Positions 1-6,822 of a DNA stretch of 10,040 bases are shown here, one piece after another; position 1 is the first letter of the stretch, and every line of letters starts with the position of its first letter. A program made the translations under genes and the position numbers. Origin of the DNA: Alphaproteobacteria bacterium (GTDB lineage: Bacteria; Pseudomonadota; Alphaproteobacteria; Rhizobiales; Xanthobacteraceae); NCBI GenBank assembly GCA_005884465.1, contig VAZH01000083.1, forward strand, positions 1 to 10,040, read 5' to 3'. The notes beneath the pieces were generated by a model that saw only the letters and a program-made list of their open reading frames with translations, was not told the origin of the DNA and ran no database searches.

Positions 1-1551
1 CAATCAGATTTGGCACCTTCAGTGGCTTCAACGCAGCCAAGGCGTTTTTCAACACCATGCCATAGGCGCTGGTTGGACCCCAATCCTCTGAATAGTTTAC
101 CCACGCCGCGAAAAGAATAACGGTTTGCGGGCGTTTTGTTTCGATCGCCTCAAGTGCCGCCGCGTTGTCGCGATTGCATTTTTCGCTGCCTCCAAAAAAA
201 GGACAGCTTGCTCGCGTCGCCTGCAATATCGTGAGGTCAGGAAATGCCCTGCGTAACCCCGGGTAAAGACGTGCGGCGTGAGAGTCGCCCCATACCAAAA
301 TTCCGTCGGGGTTCGCATTTTGGCCTAAGCATTCGGGCGCAAGTTCTTGAGGTCCAAGGTCGTCGCGGAGGCAACAGGAATAGATACGAACATCCGTCCA
401 ATACTCGTATTTCATTGTCGAGAGGATGGAAGCAACGTCTTCTTGGTCGGCTTTCTGATAACGATAATTGATGCCGCCTGAAAAAAAGAATACTGCGGCA
501 ACGGCCGCTGTTGACGCCATGCCGATGATGAGAGGACGGAATGTTCTTTCGATGTTGAGCTTTCTGAACCGCTTCTCGACCAACTCGTAGGTCGCCGCCG
601 CCAAAATGAAGCTCGCGATCAACAGGACCGCTGAAATCAGCGGCCCCTCGATATGACGATATCTGGCAAGGGACAATAACGGCCAGTGCCAAAGGTAAAG
701 CGGGTAGCTTATCAGGCCGATGTAGACGACGGCGTTGGACGAAAGGACGTATCTGGCCGCGAGGGTATCGCGCCCCGACCAAATGACCGCGGCTGTGGCC
801 AGCGTCGGCAGGGCTGCGATGTAGCCGGGAAACCGACTATCCGACTTGAAGAGGACCATCGCCAAGGCGATCCCTGCCAGACCCAGGACGGATGCCCTGG
901 ATCGGATCGTTGCGCTTGCGGGCAGCGGACCGATACATGCGATCAGCGCTCCGAGGGACAATTCCCAAATGCGGAATTGCGGCAAGTAAAATGCCGAGGC
1001 TACATTTATCCGCGTCATGTACACGCCTAGTGCAAATGAGAACACAGTGACGATAAGCAGAATGCCGATTGTCAGGATCCTATGTCGCGCGACGAACAGC
1101 AAGGTCAGCGGCCAGACCAAATAGAATTGTTCCTCGATACCGAGCGACCAAAGATGCAATAGCGGCTTGAGGATTGCCTTGGTGTCGAAGTATCCAGCCT
1201 CGCTCCAGAACAGAAAATTAGGGACGAACAGGGCAGCGGCGACAGCTTCCTTGGCTAACATCTCGTATTTGATTGGCAGAAGAAGGAACCAGCCGGCAGC
1301 CAGCGAGCATGCCAGGACGACAATCAGCGCCGGAAAAATCCGCCTGACCCGGCGACGTAAAACGCAACAATTGAAAATTGTCCTCTACGGGAATCGTTCA
1401 GAATGATGCCAGTGATCAGATATCCGCTGATCACGAAGAAGACATCAACGCCGACATACCCGCCCGGGAGGAAAGGGACGCCTGCATGAAAAAACAGCAC
1501 CCCAAGCACCGCGATGGCACGTAGCCCATCGATTTCCCGCCTGTAAGTCAC
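1..1551 (-). pseudogene. Acyltransferase family 3 / SGNH-domain O-acyltransferase (OafA-like), frameshifted and partial
   Basis: Probable integral membrane enzyme that transfers acyl (often acetyl) groups to cell-surface sugars such as O-antigen, exopolysaccharide or Nod-type glycans. About 517 residues are visible; the 3' end lies beyond the left edge. The N-terminus has the family hallmarks: [16 protein letters not shown] (candidate catalytic His near residue 22) and [14 protein letters not shown]. After a frame change come further typical blocks, LLHLWSLGIEEQFYLVWP and YPLYLWHWPLL. A periplasmic SGNH-like domain follows, with GDSHA at 289-275 giving the nucleophile Ser. The frame breaks at about 1353/1354: FYV is followed by an out-of-frame stop at 1324-1326, and one extra base there restores [15 protein letters not shown] checked the second frame and it is open from there to base 2. 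Start chosen at GTG 1551, because GGGGAG lies 6 nt upstream; TTG at 1575 is the alternative. The DxxH part of the SGNH site would be outside the window. Family assignment is firm; substrate unknown. Confidence 0.88.
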
Positions 1552-1557
1552 GATGGT

Positions 1558-1563
1558 CTCCCC
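1558..1563 (-). promoter_or_regulatory. Ribosome binding site deciding the acyltransferase start
   Basis: GGGGAG on the minus strand, 6 nt before GTG at 1551. It favours GTG 1551, giving a protein beginning (M)[10 protein letters not shown] as is usual for this family, over the longer TTG start at 1575. Confidence 0.6.
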
Positions 1564-1794
1564 ACCCCAATCCAATGCTTTACGATGCCTCGCAAAAGGA
1601 CTCTATGCCTGTGCTGCGCAGGCGAGGCTGCGTACCTCCTGGAAAGCGGTCACAAGAGGATTTCGGGTTGAGAGGCGGCATCTTGGGCGCGTGTGAAGGA
1701 AACAATCCGTGCAGGCGGTCGTTCGAAGAGTTCCAATTGTACCGCGACCGCCCCGCGGTCCTTATTCCATGAATTGGGGCCTGCGAAAAGCACA

Positions 1795-1810
1795 TTAAGA
1801 TACCGTTAAC
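1795..1810 (+). promoter_or_regulatory. Candidate CtrA binding site (TTAA-N7-TTAAC)
   Basis: TTAA at 1795-1798, seven bases, then TTAAC at 1806-1810. This matches the full alphaproteobacterial CtrA consensus TTAA-N7-TTAAC exactly, in a region that is otherwise GC-rich. It lies about 70 bp before the ATG at 1882, a plausible promoter position, and about 245 bp upstream of the divergent acyltransferase. CtrA is the cell-cycle response regulator of this class. The match is seen directly; function is inferred. Confidence 0.45.
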
Positions 1811-1881
1811 CACGTCCTGTTCTTAATGATGGCCTGTCGCCGGCAAAGTCGAACCGGGGCGGCAATCAGAGAGAGCCTGAC

Positions 1882-2079
1882 ATGAGCACCATCATTGAAT
1901 TTCCGGCGGATGCAGCGTCGCGGCGGCCGGGCTCAAGCATGAATGGTGCTCCCCGCGACGGCATGGGAACCGTTCTGATTCTTCCCGTTGTCCGGATCGA
2001 ACGTGCGCTCGATGAAACCAGCAGTGGCAGCGGACCGGAAGAGGGTACGGCCCCTGGGCGCCGTCGTCGTCGGCGCTGA
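1882..2079 (+). CDS. Small hypothetical protein with Arg-rich C-terminus
   Basis: A 65-residue protein of unknown function. It opens with STIIEFPADAASRRPG, has a central hydrophobic strand-like segment GTVLILPVVRIERALDE at about residues 29-45, and ends with an acidic/Gly stretch followed by a basic GRRRRRR tail. There is no signal peptide or transmembrane segment. The ATG is preceded by a purine-rich AGAGAG, a fair ribosome site. I recall similar small proteins (IIEFP at the start, ILPVVRIER in the middle, basic tail) in bradyrhizobia, which argues that the frame is real, but no role is known to me. It lies downstream of the candidate CtrA box and 17 bp before the lipoprotein gene, so the two may be co-transcribed. 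The basic tail could bind nucleic acid or acidic surfaces; that is speculation. Confidence 0.65.
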   Translation: MSTIIEFPADAASRRPGSSMNGAPRDGMGTVLILPVVRIERALDETSSGSGPEEGTAPGRRRRRR

Positions 2080-2096
2080 CCTCGGGACATCTCGCC

Positions 2097-2876
2097 ATGC
2101 CGGAGACGTGTTTTCCGATCCGGACAAAACTGCAGGTTCCGATCTCATCGCCGGCTCTCGCGCTGCTTTGGATAAGCGTGACACTCGGGGGCTGCAGCGG
2201 CGGCGATTTCGGCCGCACCCGCCAGGATGTTCTCAATGACGACATGCACCGCTGGATCGGTACCGAGGCTACGTCGAGCATCGGCCTGCGTCCATCGCAG
2301 TTCCAGCTCACCGACAACGAGCGGCTGCTTCGCGATCTCGCCTACCCCCTGATTGAGCCGCCGCATTCGCGCCCAGCGTGGAAGAGCGTGTTCGGCAACT
2401 ATCAGCCTCTTCCGGCGCCCTGGCGGCAGCAAGTGGTATTCGACCGCACCGCCTATGGCCGCTTGCTTATCGACGAGCCGCACCGTTCGCATTCATCGCG
2501 TTATGCGCAATTGATGGATGATGTGCGCGACGACATAACCCGGTTCGAGCCGTTCTTCGCCGATGCCGTGCGCGTGCTCGAACTCGACAAGAAACGCAAC
2601 GCCAGTCTCGCCCTTGTTTCGGGATTGTCGCCGCGCGAACATGCCGACGCGATCGCCCGCATGCAGGAGAATACCCTGATCGTGCAGTGGGTGCAGCAAT
2701 GCCTGGAGCAACGAATATCGTCTTACCGCTGGGCGCTGGAACGGCTGGTGATCCAGGCGCCCGACAACATCGCGGCTGACGCCGACCGATTGATCGGCGA
2801 ACTTGCCGCGCAAACCGCGAACCCGCCGGTCGCCGCGCAGCCGGTCATCGGACGTGCGCTGAGCGTGCGCGGCTAA
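2097..2876 (+). CDS. Putative lipoprotein, function unknown
   Basis: A 259-residue protein that I cannot assign to a named family. The N-terminus carries basic residues (R9, K11), a hydrophobic stretch at about residues 19-30 and the lipobox-like LGGC with Cys33, suggesting export and lipid attachment. Six residues before the hydrophobic core are rather polar, so the true start may be internal. The mature part is mostly helical and charged, with no transmembrane segment. It contains PLIEPPHSRPAW at about residues 85-96, a long helical region with DDVRDDITRFEPFFADAVRVLE, and a C-terminal helix followed by an Ala/Pro-rich end. The mature region reads like a conserved periplasmic or outer-membrane-anchored protein of this family of bacteria. 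It follows the small protein gene by 17 bp and is convergent with the DUF1254-like gene. The ribosome site before ATG 2097 is weak. Confidence 0.75.
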   Translation: MPETCFPIRTKLQVPISSPALALLWISVTLGGCSGGDFGRTRQDVLNDDMHRWIGTEATSSIGLRPSQFQLTDNERLLRDLAYPLIEPPHSRPAWKSVFGNYQPLPAPWRQQVVFDRTAYGRLLIDEPHRSHSSRYAQLMDDVRDDITRFEPFFADAVRVLELDKKRNASLALVSGLSPREHADAIARMQENTLIVQWVQQCLEQRISSYRWALERLVIQAPDNIAADADRLIGELAAQTANPPVAAQPVIGRALSVRG

Positions 2877-2890
2877 AGATATCGGTGAAA

Positions 2891-2909
2891 TTGATCCCGG
2901 CGCGATCAA
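2891..2909. terminator. Weak stem-loop between convergent genes
   Basis: TTGATC at 2891-2896 and GATCAA at 2904-2909 form a 6-bp perfect stem around a 7-base loop. It spans the 29-bp gap between the convergent lipoprotein and DUF1254-like genes and overlaps the latter's stop. The stem is short and no T-run follows, so a terminator role is only possible. Confidence 0.25.
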
Positions 2910-3493
2910 CGCTTGGCTGGCGGCGCTTCCGCCTGCTTCGCCGCTGGTTCGGTCTGCACCTTGCAGCTCGCTGCGGCGAGAGAGACCTGGGCATGCGGCA
3001 TCAGGCCGGGCTCTGGCGCTAGCGCCTTCATCACGATCAACCCGGCAGTGGTTGGGGAATCGATGATCAACCGGTCGGCTGCGGTCACGTCCTCGTCCTC
3101 CGGCAGTTCGGCGTGTTGCGCCTCGGTCATGAGATCGAGTTCGATCACCTTGCGTCCGGCGGAGCGGTCGTTGATGGCGTAATAGGCGACTTCATTGCGC
3201 GTGTAGAACGACACCGACGTATAGGCCTGGCTGACGGGGACCGCGAGTTTGATCGAGCCGCCGGACAAGTCGTAACGGCAAATCGCGATCGCGAACGCCG
3301 GATCCATGAACGGCATCGGTGCGTTGTTCGGGTCCGCTAGTGGAAGGGGGGTGACAGCGTTGAGCTTCGTCATCGGCGTGAGGCGTGAATAAGCGTCCTG
3401 GGTCGCAATGCGCGGCAACGCCAGAACGCTGACCAGGTGCACGACGCCGCCCAGCAGCACGCCCGCGATAATCGTGAACACCAAGCGAATCAT
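2906..3493 (-). CDS. DUF1254-like membrane-anchored protein
   Basis: A 195-residue protein that I place with moderate confidence in the DUF1254 family, which often occurs beside or fused to DUF1214. Function is unknown. Residues 3-26 form an N-terminal membrane anchor or uncleaved signal (MIRLVFTIIAGVLLGG), so most of the protein should be periplasmic. Family-like features follow: DAYSRL near residue 33, then FMDPAFAIAICRYDL at about 62-76, PVSQAYTSVSFYTRN and IDSPTTAGLIVMKAL. The C-terminus is Ala/Pro/Lys-rich. Start chosen at ATG 3493: its ATGA overlaps the stop of the upstream DUF1214 gene by 4 nt, a typical coupled arrangement. The frame stays open upstream to 3802, but that part is antisense-like shadow over the DUF1214 gene. 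It is the third gene of the unit starting with the penicillin-binding protein. Confidence 0.75.
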   Translation of the reverse strand: MIRLVFTIIAGVLLGGVVHLVSVLALPRIATQDAYSRLTPMTKLNAVTPLPLADPNNAPMPFMDPAFAIAICRYDLSGGSIKLAVPVSQAYTSVSFYTRNEVAYYAINDRSAGRKVIELDLMTEAQHAELPEDEDVTAADRLIIDSPTTAGLIVMKALAPEPGLMPHAQVSLAAASCKVQTEPAAKQAEAPPAKR

Positions 3494-4068
3494 GGGCACC
3501 CCACGGTCGCAATCGAAGGCATCGGCGCATCGCGCTGCGTGCGCGTCGCCACGCCAACCGGCGTGTCGTAAAGCCGAAGCATCAGCGCATAACGCTCGAT
3601 CCCTCCGGTCGGGAGCCAATTTCCCGCGCGCGATCTCGACGTCACCCGTATCTCGAAGGCGCCGTCCGCCCCGCGAATGATCTCCTGGCTGGTAAAGCCA
3701 TAACGTTGCAGGGAATTCGCAACCAGGCGCCCTTTCTGGTCGTAAAGCGTCAAGGTCCAGAACCGCGCCGCGGGCGTGACGCCGCTGACCACCACATCGC
3801 ACCGCCCATCGAGCGGCCGCTTGCGGTCGTCGGTCGTCGCCGAGAAGGCGACGCCGTCGCCGGTCCCGACCGGTAGTTCGCCGCTGCGGGCAATCGAGGC
3901 GCGTGAATACGGATCGACATCGGCAGTGCCGGTCTTGGGACGGGCGGTCCAGGCGCCAATCGTGAGTGTGCCGAGATCGGTACCGCGCGTTGCCGTCATC
4001 CAGGTCGCGCCGAGGCCCACGACCGTGGCCAGCATCAGCGCCAGCAAGGTGATGAAGATCAGCCGCAC
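3490..4068 (-). CDS. DUF1214 domain protein, membrane-anchored
   Basis: A 192-residue protein with a single N-terminal membrane anchor (LIFITLLALMLATVVGLGATW, about residues 3-23) and a periplasmic domain of the DUF1214 type. Supporting motifs are PLDGRCDVV (85-93), FWTLTLYDQKGRLV (103-116), LQRYGFTS (120-127), NWLP (150-153) and ALMLRLYDTP (161-170). This order of FW-LTLYD, NWLP and LMLRLY is characteristic of DUF1214. No catalytic role is established that I know of. The GTG start at 4068 lies 3 nt after the TAA of the penicillin-binding protein gene, so translation is probably coupled; I see no strong separate ribosome site. It overlaps the next gene by 4 nt. In many proteins DUF1254 and DUF1214 are one polypeptide; here the two parts are encoded separately and in the reverse order. 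It may act with its partner in the envelope, but that is inferred only from linkage. Confidence 0.85.
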   Translation of the reverse strand: MRLIFITLLALMLATVVGLGATWMTATRGTDLGTLTIGAWTARPKTGTADVDPYSRASIARSGELPVGTGDGVAFSATTDDRKRPLDGRCDVVVSGVTPAARFWTLTLYDQKGRLVANSLQRYGFTSQEIIRGADGAFEIRVTSRSRAGNWLPTGGIERYALMLRLYDTPVGVATRTQRDAPMPSIATVGCP

Positions 4069-4071
4069 GGG

Positions 4072-6390
4072 TTAATTCTTGCGCGGCGGCGCGGGAGCGG
4101 CTGCGTCGCCCGGCGCTGCCGCCGCGAAGCTATCCGGGAATGTAGCGGAGCTGGACGATACCGGCTTCACCGGTTTTGCCGGATCGCCGGACGAGGTTTT
4201 TGCCGCCGTCTTGGCCGCTTCATCGAGCAGTTTTTCCACGCGCACCAGAATATCCGCGCCGCGTTTGGTCAGGACGGGCGGCGGCCCCGGCTTGATGTCC
4301 GGCGGCTTCGGCGCGCCGTTGGCCGTGACAGCGGCAGAAGCAGCAGGAGCAGGCAATTTTGTCGCAGCGCCGATGCCCGGGATGTCCTTGATCTCGACGC
4401 CCTGATGGGCCGCGACCATGATGTCGTGCCAGGTCTGCGCCGGCAGCGAGCCGCCGGTCATGCGGTTGGTCGGCGAGTAATCGTCATTGCCGTACCAGAC
4501 GGCGCAGACGAAGTTGCCGGTATATCCGACGAACCACGCATCGCGGTAGGCGTTGGTGGTGCCGGTCTTGCCAGCGGTCGGAATGCCGTCGAGTGCGGCG
4601 CGCCGCGCGGTGCCTTCGCTGACGACGTGGCTCATCATGCCCGCCATGTCGGCGGCGACCGATGCCGGAATGGCTTGCAGCGGTTTCTTGCCATCGCGGT
4701 CGAAGCGCCAGACCAGATCGCCGGTGCCGGTGCGGACTTCAAGCACCGCATGAGGAGTCACCGATTTGCCCTTGTTCGGGAAGGTCGCATAGGCCACGCC
4801 ATGCTCGAGCACGGTGACTTCGTCGGCGCCGATCGGCAGCGACGGCGTATCTGGCAGTGGCGCCTTGATGCCGAAGCGGCGCGCGACCTCGACGATCTTG
4901 GCGCGGCCTCTCTTGGCGGCCTCCCACTGGTTTTTCGGATTATTGCCGATCGCGATCGACAGCTTTACCGGCACCACGTTGATCGAGCGGGTAATCGCCT
5001 GCGTCAGCGTAACCGTGCCGGAGTAGGAGTGACCATAATTTTGCGGACACCAGTTGCCGAGACAGACCGGCCCGTCGACCACGGTCGAGGTCGGCTTGAA
5101 ACCATTCATCAGTGCAGTCGAGTAGACATACGGCTTGAACGACGAGCCGGGCTGCCGGTAGGCATCCACGGCACGGTTGAACTGGCTGGCGCCATAGTCT
5201 CGCCCGCCGACCATGGCGCGCACGCCGCCGTCGAGATCGGCGACGACGGTAGCAGCCTGTGTCGCATGATAGTCGCGGCCGAACTGGCGTAGCTGGTTTT
5301 CGATGGCTTCTTCCGCGGCGCGCTGCACGTTCATGTCGATCGCGGTGCGGACCACGAAGACCCGCTCGACGTAGGATTTCGGAAACGTATCGACCAGCTT
5401 GCGCATCTCGTCGAACGCCCAGTCGAGATAATAATTCGGCGAGTTTTCGTCGCGGCGGTCGACTGCGATGGCCGGATTGCGCCGCGCGCCGAATACCTGG
5501 CCTTCGGTCATGAAGCCGGCGTCGACCAGATTGTCGAGCACTATGTTGGCGCGGGCGCGAGCGGCGGGCAGGTTGATGTGCGGCGCATATTTGGTGGGCG
5601 CCTTGAACAGTCCGGCCAGCATCGCGGCTTCCGCGAGATTGACGTCGCGCGCCGACTTGTTGAAATAGAAATGCGCGGCGCCATCGACGCCGAACGTGCC
5701 GCCACCCATATAGGCGCGATCGAGATAAAGTTTCAGAATTTCGTTCTTGGTGAGCCGCGTCTCCAGCCAGATCGCAAGGAATGCTTCCTTCACCTTGCGC
5801 TCAATGGTGCGCTCGTTGTTCAGGAACAGGTTCTTCGCCAACTGCTGGGTGATCGACGAGCCGCCTTGCCTGACGCCGCCGGCCTGCGCGTTGGTCATCA
5901 GCGCGCGCGCGGTGCCGGCGATGTCGATGCCGAAATGGTCGTAGAAGCGGCGGTCCTCGGTGGCGAGCGTCGCCTTGATCAGATTGTCCGGAAAATCTTC
6001 CAGCGGTATGGAATCATTGTGCTTGATGCCCCGGTTGCCGATCGGATTGCCGTAGCGATCGAGAAATGACACCGCGAGATCGGATTTTTTCAGCCAGTCG
6101 TCGTCGGCGGTCTCGCGAAATGCCGGAACCGCCAATGCCAGCATCAGGATCAGGCCGCCGAGCCCGATGGTGGCGGCTTCGGAAAACGGTTCGATGAAGA
6201 CCCAGCGTTTCCAGCGGCCGACATAGAAGCGGTCCATGAAGGTCGAGAACCGCTCGTAAAGTTCGCGCGCGCCCTTGGCGGAAGAAAACAGCGTCGAGTC
6301 GATGCGCGCGTCGAAATCCAGCATCCAGTGCCGAATTTTTCTCTTCCATTGCGGTGGTACGATCTGGCGCACGAGTGCCCGTTTTTCCAA
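4072..6390 (-). CDS. Class A penicillin-binding protein (PBP1a-type transglycosylase/transpeptidase)
   Basis: Bifunctional peptidoglycan synthase: it polymerises lipid II into glycan strands and cross-links stem peptides in the periplasm. The 772-residue product has a cytoplasmic N-terminus, a membrane segment at about residues 73-92, and a GT51 transglycosylase domain at about 110-290. That domain shows EDRRFYDHFG with catalytic Glu145, RQGGSSITQQLAKN at 174-187, and KNEILKLYLD. The transpeptidase domain at about 375-665 has the three signature motifs: SxxK as SSFK (Ser416, Lys419), SxN as SIN (469-471), and KTG (608-610). All key residues are present. The tail after about 670 is Pro/Ala/Lys-rich and low complexity, with GADILVRVEKLLDEA within it. 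TTG at 6390 is the first possible start after an in-frame TAA; GTG 6372 and ATG 6324 are alternatives, and no site has a clear ribosome binding sequence. It heads a tight unit with the DUF1214 and DUF1254-like genes. Confidence 0.96.
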   Translation of the reverse strand: MEKRALVRQIVPPQWKRKIRHWMLDFDARIDSTLFSSAKGARELYERFSTFMDRFYVGRWKRWVFIEPFSEAATIGLGGLILMLALAVPAFRETADDDWLKKSDLAVSFLDRYGNPIGNRGIKHNDSIPLEDFPDNLIKATLATEDRRFYDHFGIDIAGTARALMTNAQAGGVRQGGSSITQQLAKNLFLNNERTIERKVKEAFLAIWLETRLTKNEILKLYLDRAYMGGGTFGVDGAAHFYFNKSARDVNLAEAAMLAGLFKAPTKYAPHINLPAARARANIVLDNLVDAGFMTEGQVFGARRNPAIAVDRRDENSPNYYLDWAFDEMRKLVDTFPKSYVERVFVVRTAIDMNVQRAAEEAIENQLRQFGRDYHATQAATVVADLDGGVRAMVGGRDYGASQFNRAVDAYRQPGSSFKPYVYSTALMNGFKPTSTVVDGPVCLGNWCPQNYGHSYSGTVTLTQAITRSINVVPVKLSIAIGNNPKNQWEAAKRGRAKIVEVARRFGIKAPLPDTPSLPIGADEVTVLEHGVAYATFPNKGKSVTPHAVLEVRTGTGDLVWRFDRDGKKPLQAIPASVAADMAGMMSHVVSEGTARRAALDGIPTAGKTGTTNAYRDAWFVGYTGNFVCAVWYGNDDYSPTNRMTGGSLPAQTWHDIMVAAHQGVEIKDIPGIGAATKLPAPAASAAVTANGAPKPPDIKPGPPPVLTKRGADILVRVEKLLDEAAKTAAKTSSGDPAKPVKPVSSSSATFPDSFAAAAPGDAAAPAPPRKN

Positions 6391-6427
6391 GTTCGTAATA
6401 CGTTACGGCACCCCATTGTACGAACTT
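6389..6427. promoter_or_regulatory. 9-bp inverted repeat at the PBP start, candidate operator
   Basis: AAGTTCGTA at 6389-6397 and TACGAACTT at 6419-6427 are perfect inverted copies separated by 21 bp. Half-site centres are 30 bp apart, close to three helical turns. One copy touches the TTG start codon of the penicillin-binding protein gene. The other overlaps a minus-strand TACAAT (6420-6415) that resembles a -10 element, though I find no good -35. A smaller nested palindrome, CGTAA/TTACG, lies at 6394-6407. The geometry would suit a dimeric regulator covering the promoter and start. Identity of any regulator is unknown. Confidence 0.35.
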
Positions 6428-6615
6428 CGGAAAACAAAGGGCACCGGTAAATCTTGGATTCTAGTACCGCTTTTCGATTTGAAGTTCCTGTTCGAGCTTG
6501 CCGCTTGCGGTGCAGCAACTTCCAATCGGCGGCACTGGGACCCCTTGGTCAGTTCGCAGCACTCAAGCAGCCCGGTGGGCAACGCTGAGGCGTCTTGCGG
6601 GAATGTTGCGGCAAA

Positions 6616-6640
6616 CCCAAGGCGGTTTTGCGCCGTTGGG
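6616..6640 (+). other. Bulged stem-loop in intergenic region
   Basis: CCCAAGGCG at 6616-6624 pairs with CGCC plus TTGGG at 6631-6640, with one bulged G and a GTTTTG loop. A short T-run (TTTTT at 6651-6655) follows about ten bases later, too far for a classical intrinsic terminator. It could be the 3' hairpin of a small transcript or chance. Confidence 0.25.
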
Positions 6641-6772
6641 CCTTGATGACTTTTTAGCCGAGCGGGGATCATAAACCAATGGTCTGGCTCACGATTTTGA
6701 ACAGCAGTGCTAACGCTGTCCCCCGGTCTTTTGTTCGCTGCCGAACACCCTACTTGCACATTGGCCGTCGCA

Positions 6773-6787
6773 GCCCCTAGAAGGGGC
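6773..6787 (+). other. Short perfect hairpin before YcgN-type gene
   Basis: GCCCCT at 6773-6778 and AGGGGC at 6782-6787 flank an AGA loop. The hairpin lies 35 bp before ATG 6823 and could sit in the 5' leader. It has no T-run. Confidence 0.3.
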
Positions 6788-6814
6788 CTAAGCCCACCGC
6801 CATGCGCAAACGTC

Positions 6815-6818
6815 AGGA
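6815..6818 (+). promoter_or_regulatory. Ribosome binding site favouring the second ATG
   Basis: AGGA ends 4 nt before ATG 6823. The first ATG at 6802 has its nearest purine run, AGGGG, 15 nt away inside a hairpin arm. This supports 6823 as the start. Confidence 0.5.
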
Positions 6819-6822
6819 CTCA

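Larger units (their letters stand above)
1552..1881. other. Divergent intergenic region between acyltransferase and small-protein gene
   Basis: This 330-bp stretch separates two divergently read genes and should hold both promoters. I see no convincing gene; the short open frames here lack a good ribosome site and resemble nothing I know. It contains a candidate CtrA box at 1795-1810, listed separately. It also holds GC-rich inverted repeats: GCGGTCG at 1715-1721 can pair with CGACCGC at 1745-1751, and GACCGC at 1746-1751 can alternatively pair with GCGGTC at 1755-1760 across a CCC loop. Confidence 0.6.
6391..6822. other. Divergent intergenic region between PBP and YcgN-type genes
   Basis: About 430 bp upstream of two divergent genes. 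Base composition looks less GC-rich than the flanking genes. Open frames exist on both strands here (a 118-codon minus frame at 6759-6403 and a plus frame from 6275), but their products are low in recognisable features and I regard them as chance. Apart from the inverted repeat near the PBP start, I see a bulged hairpin at 6616-6640 and a short perfect hairpin at 6773-6787. It could hold a small RNA or a decayed gene; nothing in it shows which. Confidence 0.5.

Noticed and set aside
1746..1760. GACCGC-CCC-GCGGTC as an intrinsic terminator
   Set aside because: No plus-strand gene lies upstream to terminate, and only a weak CTTATT follows.
3494..3802. N-terminal extension of the DUF1254-like frame
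   Set aside because: It overlaps the DUF1214 gene in another frame; ATG 3493 gives a proper membrane anchor and a standard ATGA overlap.
4405..5292. Plus-strand 295-codon open frame over the PBP gene
   Set aside because: Antisense shadow of the transpeptidase domain; Arg/Gly/His-rich with no family features.
6403..6759. 118-codon minus-strand frame upstream of the PBP gene
   Set aside because: Composition is unremarkable, there is no recognised motif or good ribosome site, and it overlaps the likely promoter region.
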